NCBI GenBank assembly: GCA_036365515.1 | Contig: CM070876.1 | Coordinates: 130,333,394-130,397,393, forward strand | Source: Torymus aiolomorphi | Lineage: Eukaryota > Arthropoda > Insecta > Hymenoptera > Torymidae | Reading direction: 5' to 3' | Length of the DNA stretch: 64,000 nt | Shown here: one piece after another, positions 11,366 through 23,254 of the stretch | Layout: every line of letters begins with the position of its first letter | Position numbering within the stretch: the first letter of the stretch is position 1 | Notes under the pieces: model-generated | What the model was told of the DNA's origin: nothing | The model's input: the letters and a program-made list of their open reading frames with translations, nothing else | Databases searched by the model: none | Program-made: the position numbers and the translations under genes

Positions 11366-13054
11366 ATTTTTTAAAAAAATTTTCGAATCGCGTTTTCTCA
11401 AAAAATACTTGATTGATCGACTTAAAATTTTAACCACTTATTAAATTTATAGAAGACTATATTTGGTTAAAATTTCAGGAGATCTTCATTTGTTTTTTTA
11501 TAAAAAAATTATTTTAGAAAAAATTTGCGTTTTCGTTGTCGCACGACAACAAGAGCAAAAATTACCCAATCGTCCTGAAATTTGGCACAGATGTAGCTTT
11601 TTGTTACGTGATGGATTTTTAATTCAAGTTGAATTGAAATCTATTAAAATATGTTCACGAAAGTTCCGCAATTCAATTTTTAAAAACGTATATTAGTGGG
11701 GCATACTTCGACATCATAATGTTGAAACATGCTTCGTTCATTCAACTTGTGTAGGAATCCGTCGCGTAGCATACCTGCATCACGCGTTGGGTAGTGGCGT
11801 GAGGCGCGAAAAGTGCAAGCACTGTCAAAAGATCACTAGAGAAAGAGAGAGAAAGGAAACCGCCCGGGCGGTCGAAAGTACGAGACGACGTGGTTTCGGT
11901 CGTCGCAGGAAATTAGTACGTAGCGAGAATTAGAAGCGATCGGTACTCCTCAAAACTATAGTCAAGATATCCACACATATACAGATATACCTTAATAACT
12001 CAAACGCACAGTTAGAAATTTATAAGTTTCAACACAAATTTTCAATTATTATTGCACCTTGTACTCGGACTTTACATTTTTCCATTTTCTCGAGGACCTC
12101 AATCACTGCACACAACCTTTATCTGCTGGACACCAAGGATAAGAGGGACACCTTGACAGCTAAACATAGAGACCCAATATATCTATTCTGTAAGCTTTGA
12201 ACATCTATCATATTTGATGTGTATGCGGGGTAGTAGAGTTGTTTTCTTGCTATAAGAGTATAATAATTAATTCGATTCAAATATGAAAATCATATAATTA
12301 AGATAGATTTTGAAATAAGAAAATTTTTATGATAGTTATAAAAATACATACACGTACATTTATTCACAATTATATAAAATTTACATTATACTTATTGTAA
12401 GGTTTATACTTACATATGTTACCAATTTTTGTCGTTGAGTAGAATTAATTTCAATAATTTCGAATAAACCTTAACTGATATAAATACCCTATGCAAAGGC
12501 GTACTGGCCCTGGACAGAAAAGCACAATAATTAAATTATAGGTTGATAATAATAATAATAATAATAGATTTTATTACTTAAAATTTTAAAAGTATCAGAA
12601 GGTTAGATATATTTTTACTCGGTAACAATTGTAGGTTAAATGGAAAGACATTACTCATTGATACATACACGATTAAGAAGTGTCGCTTGATTAAATCTAC
12701 GTTGATTTCTCTCTCTTTCGCTGGTGCGACTCTAGTTTGCACGATCCGCAGATGATTCATAGGTCCTTGCTATAATTAATTTACATCAATTATTTATTCA
12801 TATAATTTAATTTGAATACTAATTAAGCTAAGCGCATGAATTATAAAAGATCTATTATGTTACTTGAATATCATTAAGTTGCATTGTTAAGTTATTTATC
12901 TAAATTGGATCTTTATATACAGGGTAGCAATAATTCGAGATAAATCAGTGCATAATCTTAGATTATATTCTTTACTTGATTGTATGGTTGATAAAAATTA
13001 TAATTCATCTTTGTAAATTAAAATAAGAAAGCGACAAAAGGGGGATAACCCAAG

Positions 13055-13508
<454 letters not shown>

Positions 13509-13513
13509 CTTAT

Positions 13514-14626
13514 TGTCTGAGAATTCCATAAGTTTAAATGAGTAACATGCTGTGGGTGATGAAATAAGTTGAGTAGAACACAATTTATATATAAACTTCA
13601 TGTTATATTTTTCACAGTCATATTTGGCCTTAATAATTACATTAAATTACACTGGGTATAACAAGAATATAAAAATAAACTAATTTGATGACGAGAGTAG
13701 AGTACAATATTGAATAAAGGTAATTGAACTATAAATGATTTCTACATTCACTATATTTTCTTAAATGAACTCTAAGCGACGAACTGGTTGGTTGAGATTA
13801 TTCAAGAATAAAAAGGCGACTTTATCGTAGCACTGTTTGTTGAGTTTTGTTCACTGGTTTCATTACACTTTGACATGAATGCTAAATCATGTCCACTTAG
13901 TGAGTGTAATTCAGTAAAGCAATTACTGTATTATAGTATGAATCCCATATGAGGGATTACTAACCTGTTGAGTTTTCTACGATGATTTCAATGAGATGAG
14001 TGTGTCCTATCCTTGTGAGTGAGTCTGTCCAATGAAGTTCTTCTTTCTCGGCTCAGCACGATGAACTAGTATAACCAGCAAACAAATGTTATTGATTTGT
14101 TGCTTTGAGTTTTGCCAACGACGTAATGGCGTTCAAAATGGCCAACAAGTGGTCGCTACCTGACCTCGTGTGGAGTAAGAGATGTTACCTGGCAGGAGCG
14201 GCGATTATATTAATCGGAGATGCCTTTTGATGTGTGATGGTTGAACGAGAATGTAGAAGCGATGAGAGTCCCAAGTGAGTGATCCAGTGAATTTGCGTTG
14301 AGAGTTTTCCGATGAACGATAGCAGGTGCACAGCAGAGAGATGTTTCTCGTGGCAAGGCTGGTTTCAGAGAGAGAGCGAGTCCTTGATCCACTTCCGTCT
14401 TCTTCCTTGAATTTGTCTCACTACACCCTAATCAAATTAATATCTCTCATATTTGCATATGAGAGTGTGAGAAAGATAGCAATCTCGCGACTATACTGCA
14501 CGAATCAGTATAGCGTCTCAGCTGTTCCGCCGAGACGCCGCGAGGTGCTGCCGCGCCGTGGCTGCGCCGTGAGTCGAGCCGAGCTGAGTGGAACCGCTGG
14601 AATCCAAATTGCTGAATTCCCAAACA
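13514..14626 (-). repeat. BEL/Pao 3' LTR (left copy)
   Basis: 1,113 bp, TG...CA ends, flanked on the left by the target duplication CTTAT. Differs from the right copy at about 25 positions. Includes hairpins such as CTATACTG...CAGTATAG and TCTCATATTTGCATATGAGA. Its minus-strand 5' neighbour is an A-rich stretch that may have served as a polypurine tract, although it is not pure purine. Confidence 0.93.
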
Positions 14627-15291
14627 CCTTACATTTTTTTACAATTTGTTTTTCCAGACTAATTTGACAAAATTAGTCACATTTGTAAGAAAATGTATAA
14701 AAATGTAATAAAGTGTATAAAACCGTAAAAAAAATGTCCGAAAACCAATGGTTTTATACGATTTTATACGGTTTCTTACGGTTTCTCACGGTTTCTTACG
14801 TTTTCTTACATTTGTTATACGGGAAGTAACAATTTTACGTTAATAGTATTTGTCGGTAGTTAATTATCAATTATTATCGTAAAATTATCGCTATAATCGA
14901 AATAAAGTTATAAATTATACAATAATATTAATATTTAATTGTAAATAATAATCATTTATATCTGTTATAATATTTTATTTTCAATAAAACTGCAAATAAC
15001 TGTTATTAGCATTTTTTGTCATGACTTTCATTTGAAGAATAAAAAAGAGACAAATAAATGCCAATAACTTCAAATAACTGTAAAGAACTGTTACTAACAT
15101 CAAATAATTCTTAAAAACTATTATTAGGTGTTATTAGCGTCCCAAATCATGCATTTATAAACTGCAAATAATAGCAAATAACTACAAATAAAAATTATAT
15201 TTAGTTATTAGCAATTGTGTGCATAATTTATTTCCGCCTGGGGGGACATGGTTATTTACTTAAACGAATCGCCATCAACCGCCAGGTTGAT
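14627..15291 (-). other. 3' noncoding region of the BEL/Pao element with dispersed repeats
   Basis: No ORF. Contains a tandem-like tract of CGGTTTCTTACGGTTTCTCA (14,766-14,805), a ~120-bp block (14,826-14,946) that recurs at 22,537-22,657, and many AATAACTG words up to a CCGCCTGGGGGGACA end at about 15,245. Part of it is probably a later insertion. Confidence 0.6.
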
Positions 15292-17083
15292 TTAATTTCC
15301 GGTTAGCACTGGCAAGATGGCGAGTTTTGCAATTGGACGTGTAAGTTGAGTGGTGGCCGTCTTGATTGTTGCAACTCTTATGAGATTGTCAGTTCCAGGA
15401 TGAAGTTGAGTGACTCTTGCGAGTGGCCATTTGCTTGGTGGTGAGTGTTCATCCGTGAGTAGAACCATGGAACCCACTTTTATCTCATGAGAGGGATGAT
15501 GCCATTTAGAAATAGATTGAAGCCGTTGAAGGTATTGAGTTGACCAATGCTTCTAAAATTGCTGAGTGATCCGTTGAATGAGTTGCCACTTGGAAAGCCT
15601 TGATTCGTTGAGATTTAATAAGCTTGGTTCAGGCACTGAGTTCAATGCCTTGCCGATGAGAAAATGTCCGGGTGTGAGTGCATTGACATCTTCTGGGTCT
15701 TCACTGAGTGGTTCTAGCGGCCTTGAGTTGAGTAATGCTTCTATTTGAGTGAGCAAAGTAGCTGAAACTTCAAAGGTGAGTAGAGTGTCCCCAATGGTCC
15801 GTCGCAGGTGAAATTTAACTGATTTCACGACTGCTTCCCCACTTGCCTCCCATGTGAGGTGCAGCAGGTGGGTTGAATATCCATTGGCTTCCCTCGTTGG
15901 CTAGTAAGTTGTACACGATTGAGTTTTCATGTTGGTTTTGTGAGAATAGGATCTTCAGTTCCTTTGCTGCTCCGATGAAGTTTGTTCCGCAGTCTGAGTA
16001 TAGTTTAGAGGGTATCCCTCTCCTTGAGGTGAACCGTCTATATGCCGCTAAGAATCCGTCCGTTGAGTAGTCACTGACCAGTTCTAGATGAATAGCTGAC
16101 GTTGAGAAGCACACAAAGATACAAATCCAGCATTTGTATGTTTTGGATCCACGACCTTTCCATGAGTTAATGGTGATTGGCCCGGCGTAGTCGATCCCAG
16201 TGTGAGTGAAAGGTGATGATGGGGTGACCCTGGCCATAGGTAATTGCCCCATGAGTTGCTGAGCCAGTTGAGCCCGATACCTTGCACAAGTCACACACTT
16301 TAAAATATGTGACTTGACCGGTGCTCTGCCTCCGATTATCCAAAATTCCTGCCGAGTGTGTGCCAGGGTGAGTTGAGCGCCACCGTGCACAGTTGAGAGA
16401 TGAGCGTTCCGAATGATCAGTGAGGTGAGTTGACTGCTCCCTGGTATAATTGCTGGATGTTTTGAGTGATGATCGAGTTGAGTTTTTTGAAGCCGCCCTC
16501 CTACTCGAACAATTCCTGTTGAGTCTATGTAGGCAGTCAATCGGTTGAGGACATGATTTCTTGGGACTTGAGAATTTTTCAGCATAATAAGTTCTGAGTG
16601 GAAATGAACCTGCTGAATGTTCTTGAGCCAGAAGAGTTTTGCCTTGATGAGTAAATCAGTAGTGAGTTTCGATTCATGGTGAGTTTTTTCTTTAGCCTTG
16701 AATCGATCACAGGCGATCATTACCCATCCAGTTATTCTTATGAGTTGAGTGAGTGATGAGTAATGATCGATGATGTCCCACAATTTGCTTGAGTTTGACT
16801 TGGCTGCGGTGAGTGTGACTTTAGCCCGCATTTCTGGAAGGTTAGTTTCTTGGATAGAGGTTGCTTGAGAAGGCCAAGCTGATTCCTCCTGGCAGAGCCA
16901 ACTTGGTCCATCCCACCATGAGTGATGCTCTCTGAGTTGCGAAGTGAGTAATCCGCGCGAGGCACAATCCGCTGGATTGTCTACTCCAGGCACATGTCTC
17001 CATTGTGCTGTTGGAATGAGTTCTTGTATTAAGGCAACTCTATTTCCAACGAAGTCCTTCCATTTTGAGGGGTGTGAGCGTAT
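15292..17083 (-). pseudogene. BEL/Pao integrase and DUF5641 C-terminal region
   Basis: The 16,993-15,815 frame carries a linker, an integrase zinc-binding domain (STVHGGAQLTLAHTRQEFW...CVTCARYR), and the catalytic core with TGIDYAGPI (first Asp) and SDCGTNFIG (second Asp). The Glu that should follow GGKW is lost because a run of four C on the plus strand (15,837-15,840) shifts the frame; the core then continues in the next frame (15,828 down). A TAG at 15,553-15,555, where a Trp is usual, separates the core from the C-terminal DUF5641-type barrel (GSMVLLTDEHSPPSKWPLAR). The upstream TGA at 17,084 cuts it from RNase H. Confidence 0.88.
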
Positions 17084-18548
17084 TCATGTGAGTGCTATCT
17101 TAGAGTCTGTCCATAAATGTGTGTGAGATTGGCAATCGTGAATTGTCCAAAACATGTTTTGCCAGCTTCGTGAGTAGTACTGCCGCTCCCAATTCCAATC
17201 GTGGGATTGACAGTCGTTTGAGTGGTGCCACCTTTGTTTTGGAGATGAGAAATGATGAAGTTGAGCGAGATGTAAGTGTTGTGGATTTAATGTATAGAAC
17301 TGCAGCCATTGCCTGTTGTGAACCATCCGAGAAGCCATGAAGTTCCACAACTGAGTCCTCCTGAATTCCTAACCACCTTGGTTTTGAGGTTTGAGTGATA
17401 GTAGGCTTCTGAGTGGATGTTGGTGAATCAGCTGCTATTTCCAAAGCACGCACCCGCGTGATCAGGAAGGACTCAAATTCCTCAAACGTTGGCAGCTCAG
17501 TGTTGGAAACGCGAGAAGTCTCCCATGCTTCTCGAGTTGACCTGTCAATTAGCTTTGACAGGCGATGAGCTAATATACAATCTCCTAGCTGCTCTTGCGG
17601 TACCAACATGTGGAGTGATTTTCTAATTTTTGATATCTCCGAGATCAATGTGTTGAGTGTGGCCAGATTTTTGGAGGGAACAGCAGTCAATTCAGATAAA
17701 TGATCAAGCTGATCATTTAATAATACCCGTTTATTTTCAAACCTCGTCACTAGTGTAGTCCATGCGGGTGTTAGAGACTCATCACTGAGTGAAAATCCTT
17801 GTATTAGTGTGAGTGGTGTTCCGCTGCGAGAGCTGCGCAGGTAGTGTAGCTTCTCATAATTCTTGAGTCCAGGTCGATTAAGAATTAAACCAGAGAACAT
17901 TTCCTTGTAAGAAGGCCACTCCGTGTATGTTCCATTGAATATGGGCAGCTTTATTTCTGCCAGCTTGCTTAAATGAGTATGTTGAGTTTCTCCGATGATT
18001 GGCTGAGTGATATGATGCTTGGACTTCCAGTTTGCCTCTAAACTGCTAACCTCGAACACAATAGTATGGTATGATTCATGGATTGACTTGTGAAATGCTG
18101 ACTTGAAGTAATCGTTGTCTCCGAAGGCTGCTGGACAACTTGCTTCGATGGCTGCATGATCCTTTTTATATAAGGAGTATAGCTCCTCAGCATCCTGCTT
18201 CCAAGCCAGTATCACTGGAATAGTGGCAGTTTTCTTCCTAATCCTGATCTACGCAATAATCCGTTCCAATGAATCAAGCCGCAGATACTGAGAGTTCACC
18301 TTGCAGAGAAAAGAAGCCGGAATTGACCCTGGAGACTTTGAACGAGTCCTGACATGGGTGTCAACCACAGTGAGTCAAGGCACATTGAGTTGGCGGCTGC
18401 CAGTCCGCTTAGCTACCCCCTTCATTTCAGCTGAGGTGCTTGGAGTCGCAGAATCCTCCTTCTCCTTCTGGATGTCATTCTCTTTGTCAGAGGTGGAAGA
18501 ATCATTATGCTTCTCCAAGTCCTTGACTTCATCCTTGGTGGTTGGCAT
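17084..18548 (-). pseudogene. BEL/Pao Gag fused in frame to RNase H (protease and RT deleted)
   Basis: From ATG 18,548 one frame runs to about 17,100 with two nonsense codons (TGA at 18,375-18,377, TAG at 18,249-18,251). The Gag part has the Pao-type DUF1759 signature (KLAEIKLPIFNGTYTEWPSY, KLHYLRSS). At about 17,380-17,440 it passes without a frame break into an RNase H-like region typical of BEL pol (HGFSDGSQQAMAAVLY, TKVAPLKRLSIPRLELGAA). The zinc knuckles, aspartic protease and RT that should separate them are missing. A frameshift near 17,118 moves the RNase H into TDSKIALT before a TGA in place of Trp. Confidence 0.88.
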
Positions 18549-18619
18549 TGTCAAGTCCTGTTGAGTTTTTCACAAATGAGTATTTATTCACTGGCTCGAT
18601 TCACACCACAGCATGTATA

Positions 18620-18636
18620 TCCGGCTCGAAGGACCA
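18620..18636 (-). promoter_or_regulatory. Primer-binding site matching tRNA-Tyr 3' end
   Basis: Plus-strand TCCGGCTCGAAGGACCA equals the conserved 3' end of eukaryotic tRNA-Tyr including CCA, so the minus-strand RNA would pair with it. Three bases separate it from the LTR (18,640). Confidence 0.85.
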
Positions 18637-18639
18637 AAA

Positions 18640-19750
18640 TGTCTGAGAATTCCATAAGTTTAAATGAGTAACATGCTGTGGGTGATGAAATAAGTTGAGT
18701 CGAACACAATTTATATATAAACTTCATGTTATATTTTTCACAGTCATATTTGGCCTTAATAATTACATTAAATTACACTGGGTATAACAAGAATATAAAA
18801 ATAAACTAATTTGATGACTAGAGTAGAGTACAATATTGAATAAAGGTAATTGAACTATAAATGATTTCTACATTCACTATATTTTCTTAAATGAAGTCTA
18901 AGCCACGAACTGGTTGGTTTAGATTATTCAAGAATAAAAAGGCGAGTTTATCGTAGGACTGGTTGTTGAGTTTTGTTCACTGGTTTCATTACACTTTGAC
19001 ATGAATGCTAAATCATGTCCACTTAGTGAGTGTAATTCAGTAAAGCAATTACTGTATTATAGTATGAATCCCATATGAGGGATTACTAACCTGTTGAGTT
19101 TTCTATGATGATTTCAATGAGATGAGTGTGTCATATCCTTGTGAGTGGGTCTGTCCAATGAAGTTCTTCTTTCTCGGCTCAGCACGATGAACTAGTATAA
19201 CCAGCAAACAAATGTTATTGATTTGTTGCTTTGAGTTTTGCCAACGACGTAATGGCGTTCAAAATGGCCAACAAGTGGTCGCTACCTGACCTCGTGTGGA
19301 GTGAGAGATGTTACCTGGCTGGAGCAGCGATTATATTAATCGGAGATGCCTTTTGATGTGTGATGGTTGAGCGAGAATGTAGAAGCGATGAGAGTCCCAA
19401 GTGAGAGATCCAGTGAATTTGCGTTGAGAGTTTTCCGATGAACGATAGCAGATGCACAGCGGAGAGATGTTTCTCGTGGCAAGGCTGGCTTCAGAGAGAG
19501 CGAGTCCTTGATCCACTTCCGTCTTCTTCCTTGAATTTGTCTCACTACACCCTAATCAAATTAATATCTCTCATATTTGCATATGAGAGTGTGAGAAAGA
19601 TAGCAATCTCGCGACTATACTGCACGAATCAGTATAGCGTCTCAGCTGTTCCGCCGAGACGCCGCGAGGTGCTGCCATGCCGTGGCTGCGCTGTGAGTCG
19701 AGCCGAGCTGAGTGGAACCGCGGGAATTTAAATTGCTGAATTCCCAAACA
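18640..19750 (-). repeat. BEL/Pao 5' LTR (right copy)
   Basis: 1,111 bp direct repeat of 13,514-14,626, flanked on the right by the target duplication CTTAT. Promoter and polyadenylation signals for the minus-strand transcript should lie here, but no convincing TATA box was identified. Confidence 0.93.
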
Positions 19751-19775
19751 CTTATCCTGTCGACAAGTCAACATT

Positions 19776-19777
<2 letters not shown>

Positions 19778-19814
<37 letters not shown>
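19778..19814. repeat. (TA)n microsatellite
   Basis: Perfect alternating TA, about 37 bp. Confidence 0.95.
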
Positions 19815-19818
<4 letters not shown>

Positions 19819-20016
19819 TTTATAACGTTAGTTCCTAGAACGCCATGTTACTGTATACCTATACGTGACTAAAGAAATAATGTCTCTTATGGGGGCCGAT
19901 GTCCTCAAAACTGACGTTAAATATATGTAGATTCAGGGACTGTCCCCAAAACTAACAAATGTCCCCGAAACCAACGTTAAACATCTGGAATGTCCTGGAA
20001 ACTAACATAAAACATA

Positions 20017-20020
<4 letters not shown>

Positions 20021-20087
<67 letters not shown>
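20021..20087. repeat. (TA)n microsatellite
   Basis: Perfect alternating TA, 67 bp. Confidence 0.95.
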
Positions 20088-20093
<6 letters not shown>

Positions 20094-20897
20094 GTACATG
20101 TGATTAGAATTAGGTGGAAATATATACAAGTAAATGCATGAAAAGGATACTTATCTGATAGTCAATAAATCCTTGAAAGAACTGTACTATATACAGTCTC
20201 TCCTCCGGTGCTGTTATACATCAAGACGCGACCCTCTGACTCTCCGCCGGACGCCATTGGGTATATAGAAAAGACAGATGCATATGTGCCGTATTGATAA
20301 GGTCACTCTACAACGCAACGCTCAACATAGTATAGGTTCGAGATTATTCCTACGACAATCTTAAGAGCATAAATCCAGTTGTATATGAGCATGAGGTGTA
20401 TAATTGTTTATAACTATTAAAGTGGAATAAGGAACAACCTATCGGGGATTTGTTTCTATTTGTGTCTATTTATAGTAGAAAGGATTATTAAAATTGAAAT
20501 AAGAAAATTATATTTAAATACGGGATAATATAATTAAATTAAATTAGTTAATGATCTATATATATATTTTTAATAACAAATAATCAAATATTTCTTAATA
20601 ATATTATAACTAATAAACTAAATTATTGTGACTCTACTTATCGTTCGTGTTTCAATAAGGTATCATTAAGCCTAGTTGTTATAAACCCTTATTCCCAATA
20701 ATCCTTTCAATATATACATATTTACTCAGTTAAGTTAATTATATTGAGGCGTCGCTATATCCGTGTAGGAGGATATAGGGGACAAAGGTAAAAGAGAGTT
20801 CTCAATTTTTAGCAGGAATGAAAAGAAAATATTCCTGAGGTTGGCGTCAAAAATTTTATTCTTGCCCGTGAGATCCTAACGGATTGTTACGTGACAC

Positions 20898-20963
20898 TTT
20901 TATATATCTTCAGATCAAGTTCGTTGCCCAAAAAAATCGGTTCATGACGAAAAAAGATATAAG
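20898..20963. repeat. Dispersed repeat, copy 2
   Basis: Near-identical to 11,293-11,358 over TTTTATATATCTTCAGATC through GAAAAAAGATAT. Confidence 0.8.
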
Positions 20964-21085
20964 GCATAGTTTAAGCTGAATCCGGACCCATGACCCTCTC
21001 CTAGGTAGTCTAACCGTACAAGATAAAGTATTAAATTTTAAATATTAGAATTAAAAATTAATTAAAGGGGTCAATAAATTAAGTT

Positions 21086-21560
21086 TGAGGAAGCTACGTG
21101 CCAATGAATTGGCAGCGGTTTTTTCCATTCATATAAGAATTAAAATCACAAACAAATAAATTGCAAATGGAACCTCAATGAATAGCCATGAAAAAATTAC
21201 AAGTTAATATTTTCCGTAAAATTTTTCCAATTTTTTTCGTGAAATAGTATATTACACACCTAGGCAGTAAAAATAAGAAATGTCTCAGATCACATGTAAT
21301 TGTCGGCCGAGGCGAAGCCGAGGTTGACAAACATGTGATCTGAGGCTCTCTTTTTTACTGGCCAAAGTCTGTATACTAGTTTTCTGCTCGACGGCGCCGG
21401 AAAGCGGCAACTTCGTTTCGCGCAGCGGCTGGGAAGTTGGCGCTTTCCGGCCGGAGGACAGAAAAATTTATTTTTCGAATTTTAATTTAATAAAAGGAAT
21501 CAAAAAATTATTTTGAGGAAGCTACGTGCCAATAAATTGGCAACGGTTTTTTTTTTTTTT
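21086..21560. repeat. Direct-repeat pair with hairpin and T run, enclosing two palindromes
   Basis: GAGGAAGCTACGTGCCAAT starts a ~40-bp unit at 21,086 and 21,514; each forms a TGCCAAT/ATTGGCA hairpin followed by a run of T. Between them lie TCAGATCACATGT (21,285) pairing with ACATGTGATCTGA (21,331), and an 18-nt arm at 21,397-21,414 pairing with 21,433-21,450 with one mismatch. No ORF. Nature unknown; a non-autonomous element or structured RNA are options. Confidence 0.6.
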
Positions 21561-22159
21561 ATTGGAATATAATTGTTTTCTATTAGAAATCTAATGGCAA
21601 CTGCAGTAGCAGCGCATTTATAATTTTGAACTTATTGTGTTAAAACAAATAGTACACCGAATGCGTTTTAATTAAATTTAGCAGGTAAGGAAATGTTCGC
21701 TAAATGCACTGAGAGAAGTATATCTCTGTAACTAATATATTTATCAATTTGAAATTCTGTACCACAATATTGCAATAGTTACTTAACTACACTTAACTCT
21801 GGCTGTTAGACTGATAATCTTTGATCCACAACCGTCACTGTTTAAAATTTTGTACCATGTTCTACTGCTTTGTAACTGAGAAATCTAATACATTTTAAAA
21901 TTTTATTGTCTTACATACTCATAAAATCTGTATAATATCCAAAAGAAAAAATATGTATTTAATGTAATATATGCTTTAATAAAAAAAAATTAAAATAAAA
22001 ATATTAAAACATAAAAACAAATAACAGTTATATGAGGTATTTTTCATCATATCTTATAATTATTACAATGCCATACTACGATCAAAGAAAACATTCTCTC
22101 AATGTTATTTGTCTTTGTAGCTTTTAAGTTAAGTCGTCATATTTTTATCCACATGTCCG

Positions 22160-22660
22160 GTCTACAGGCTCAGGCGGAAATAACTTTTGCGTAAAACTGT
22201 TAATAAAAGCAAATAATAAAAAATAACAGGAAAATTTGGGAATGCCTAAAACATTTAGTAAGTGTTGTAAATTCCTATTATTAGTTATAAGCACTTATTT
22301 GCATTTATTTGCTTTTTCTGATGGTTATTCCATGTGAGAAATGATTTTAGGATACAGAAAAGCAAATAACTGTTAATAACTGTTATCAATTATTATTTGT
22401 TGTAAATAGTCGATTTTGACTATTATTTATTATTATTAATAGTGAGTATTAATTATTTGAATTTATTGACACTCTCTAGAAAGTATTATTTTTGAATGCA
22501 CATAATTATTGTTAGCGGCTGTTATTAATTTTAAGTAACAATTTTACGTTAATAGTATTTGTCGGTAGTTCATTATCAATTATTATTGTAAAATTACCGT
22601 TATAATCGAAATAAAGTTATAAATTATACAACAATATTAATATTTATTTGTAAATAAGAG
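22160..22660. repeat. Dispersed repeat related to the BEL 3' noncoding insert
   Basis: The block 22,537-22,657 matches 14,826-14,946 with few changes (TTTTACGTTAATAGTATTTG start). Like that copy, it adjoins sequence full of AATAACTGTTA words and a GGCGGAAATAA edge (22,170), though here the edge lies on the other side. Confidence 0.65.
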
Positions 22661-23254
22661 GCGTTTCACGTCAGCTCTCCAGGCGCGGCGCGCGAGCGCG
22701 AAATCATGCTGTTTTCAGCTTGTGTTTGAAGGGCTAAGATGTATCTAAAAAAAATAATCTCCAAGTGATTTCGATGTATTTTTTCCTCAGTTTTCCGATG
22801 GTGCTATTAGTTTCTCAAAATTTTTCAATTCTAACCTCAAAAAAACATAAAACGTGTTATATCTCAAAAACTATATTTTTAATATTTGTTTTGACCTGCT
22901 AGATCGAAAGAGGAGGAAATTTTACTTTTTCTACATAGGGGTTTTTTGATTTTTTCGAGATATTATTCAAGAAATACAAGGCGCTAGGCCAGCCGGCGCG
23001 CGGCGGCATTTATTCATTCATTCGTTAATTATTTAACCACCGCTAGAGGGCTAGTAATTGCATTTAGATACCCGTAAGTAATTATGCAGCACGTAGGGCT
23101 TATATACGAGTGATGTGTAGCGTTGAAGTATTGGTTTTTTGGAAAACCGTTCAATATCTATACTATATTGTACTATACTGCGATTTATCTGTCTTTCACG
23201 ACAAACTTACTGCTACCCCCCTTCAATTGATTTATCTTTTTTTTTTAAACAAAC
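22661..23254 (+). other. Upstream region of the transposase-like ORF
   Basis: Noncoding. Contains two GC-rich patches (GGCGCGGCGCGCGAGCGCG near 22,683 and CCGGCGCGCGGCGGC near 22,993) in otherwise AT-rich DNA, and CTTATATACG near 23,099, a possible TATA-like box upstream of the ORF. No terminal inverted repeat was recognised. Confidence 0.35.

Larger units (their letters stand above)
13509..19755 (-). mobile_element. BEL/Pao LTR retrotransposon, complete insertion, internally deleted
   Basis: LTRs at 13,514-14,626 and 18,640-19,750 are direct repeats beginning TGTCTGAG and ending CCCAAACA on the plus strand. The 5 bp CTTAT at 13,509-13,513 and 19,751-19,755 is the target duplication. Reading on the minus strand: LTR, primer site, Gag joined to RNase H, integrase, DUF5641-type C-terminus, 3' noncoding region, LTR. 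Protease and RT are absent, so the copy would depend on another element. The interior (~4.0 kb) is shorter than the 5-7 kb usual for the superfamily. Confidence 0.93.
19815..22159. other. Noncoding AT-rich region with small repeats
   Basis: No credible ORF. Includes short repeats of the form TGTCCCCAAAACTAAC (19,940-20,000), the second copy of a dispersed repeat (20,898-20,963) and the hairpin cluster at 21,086-21,560. The stretch 20,170-20,900 has a few GC-richer patches of unknown nature. Confidence 0.55.
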
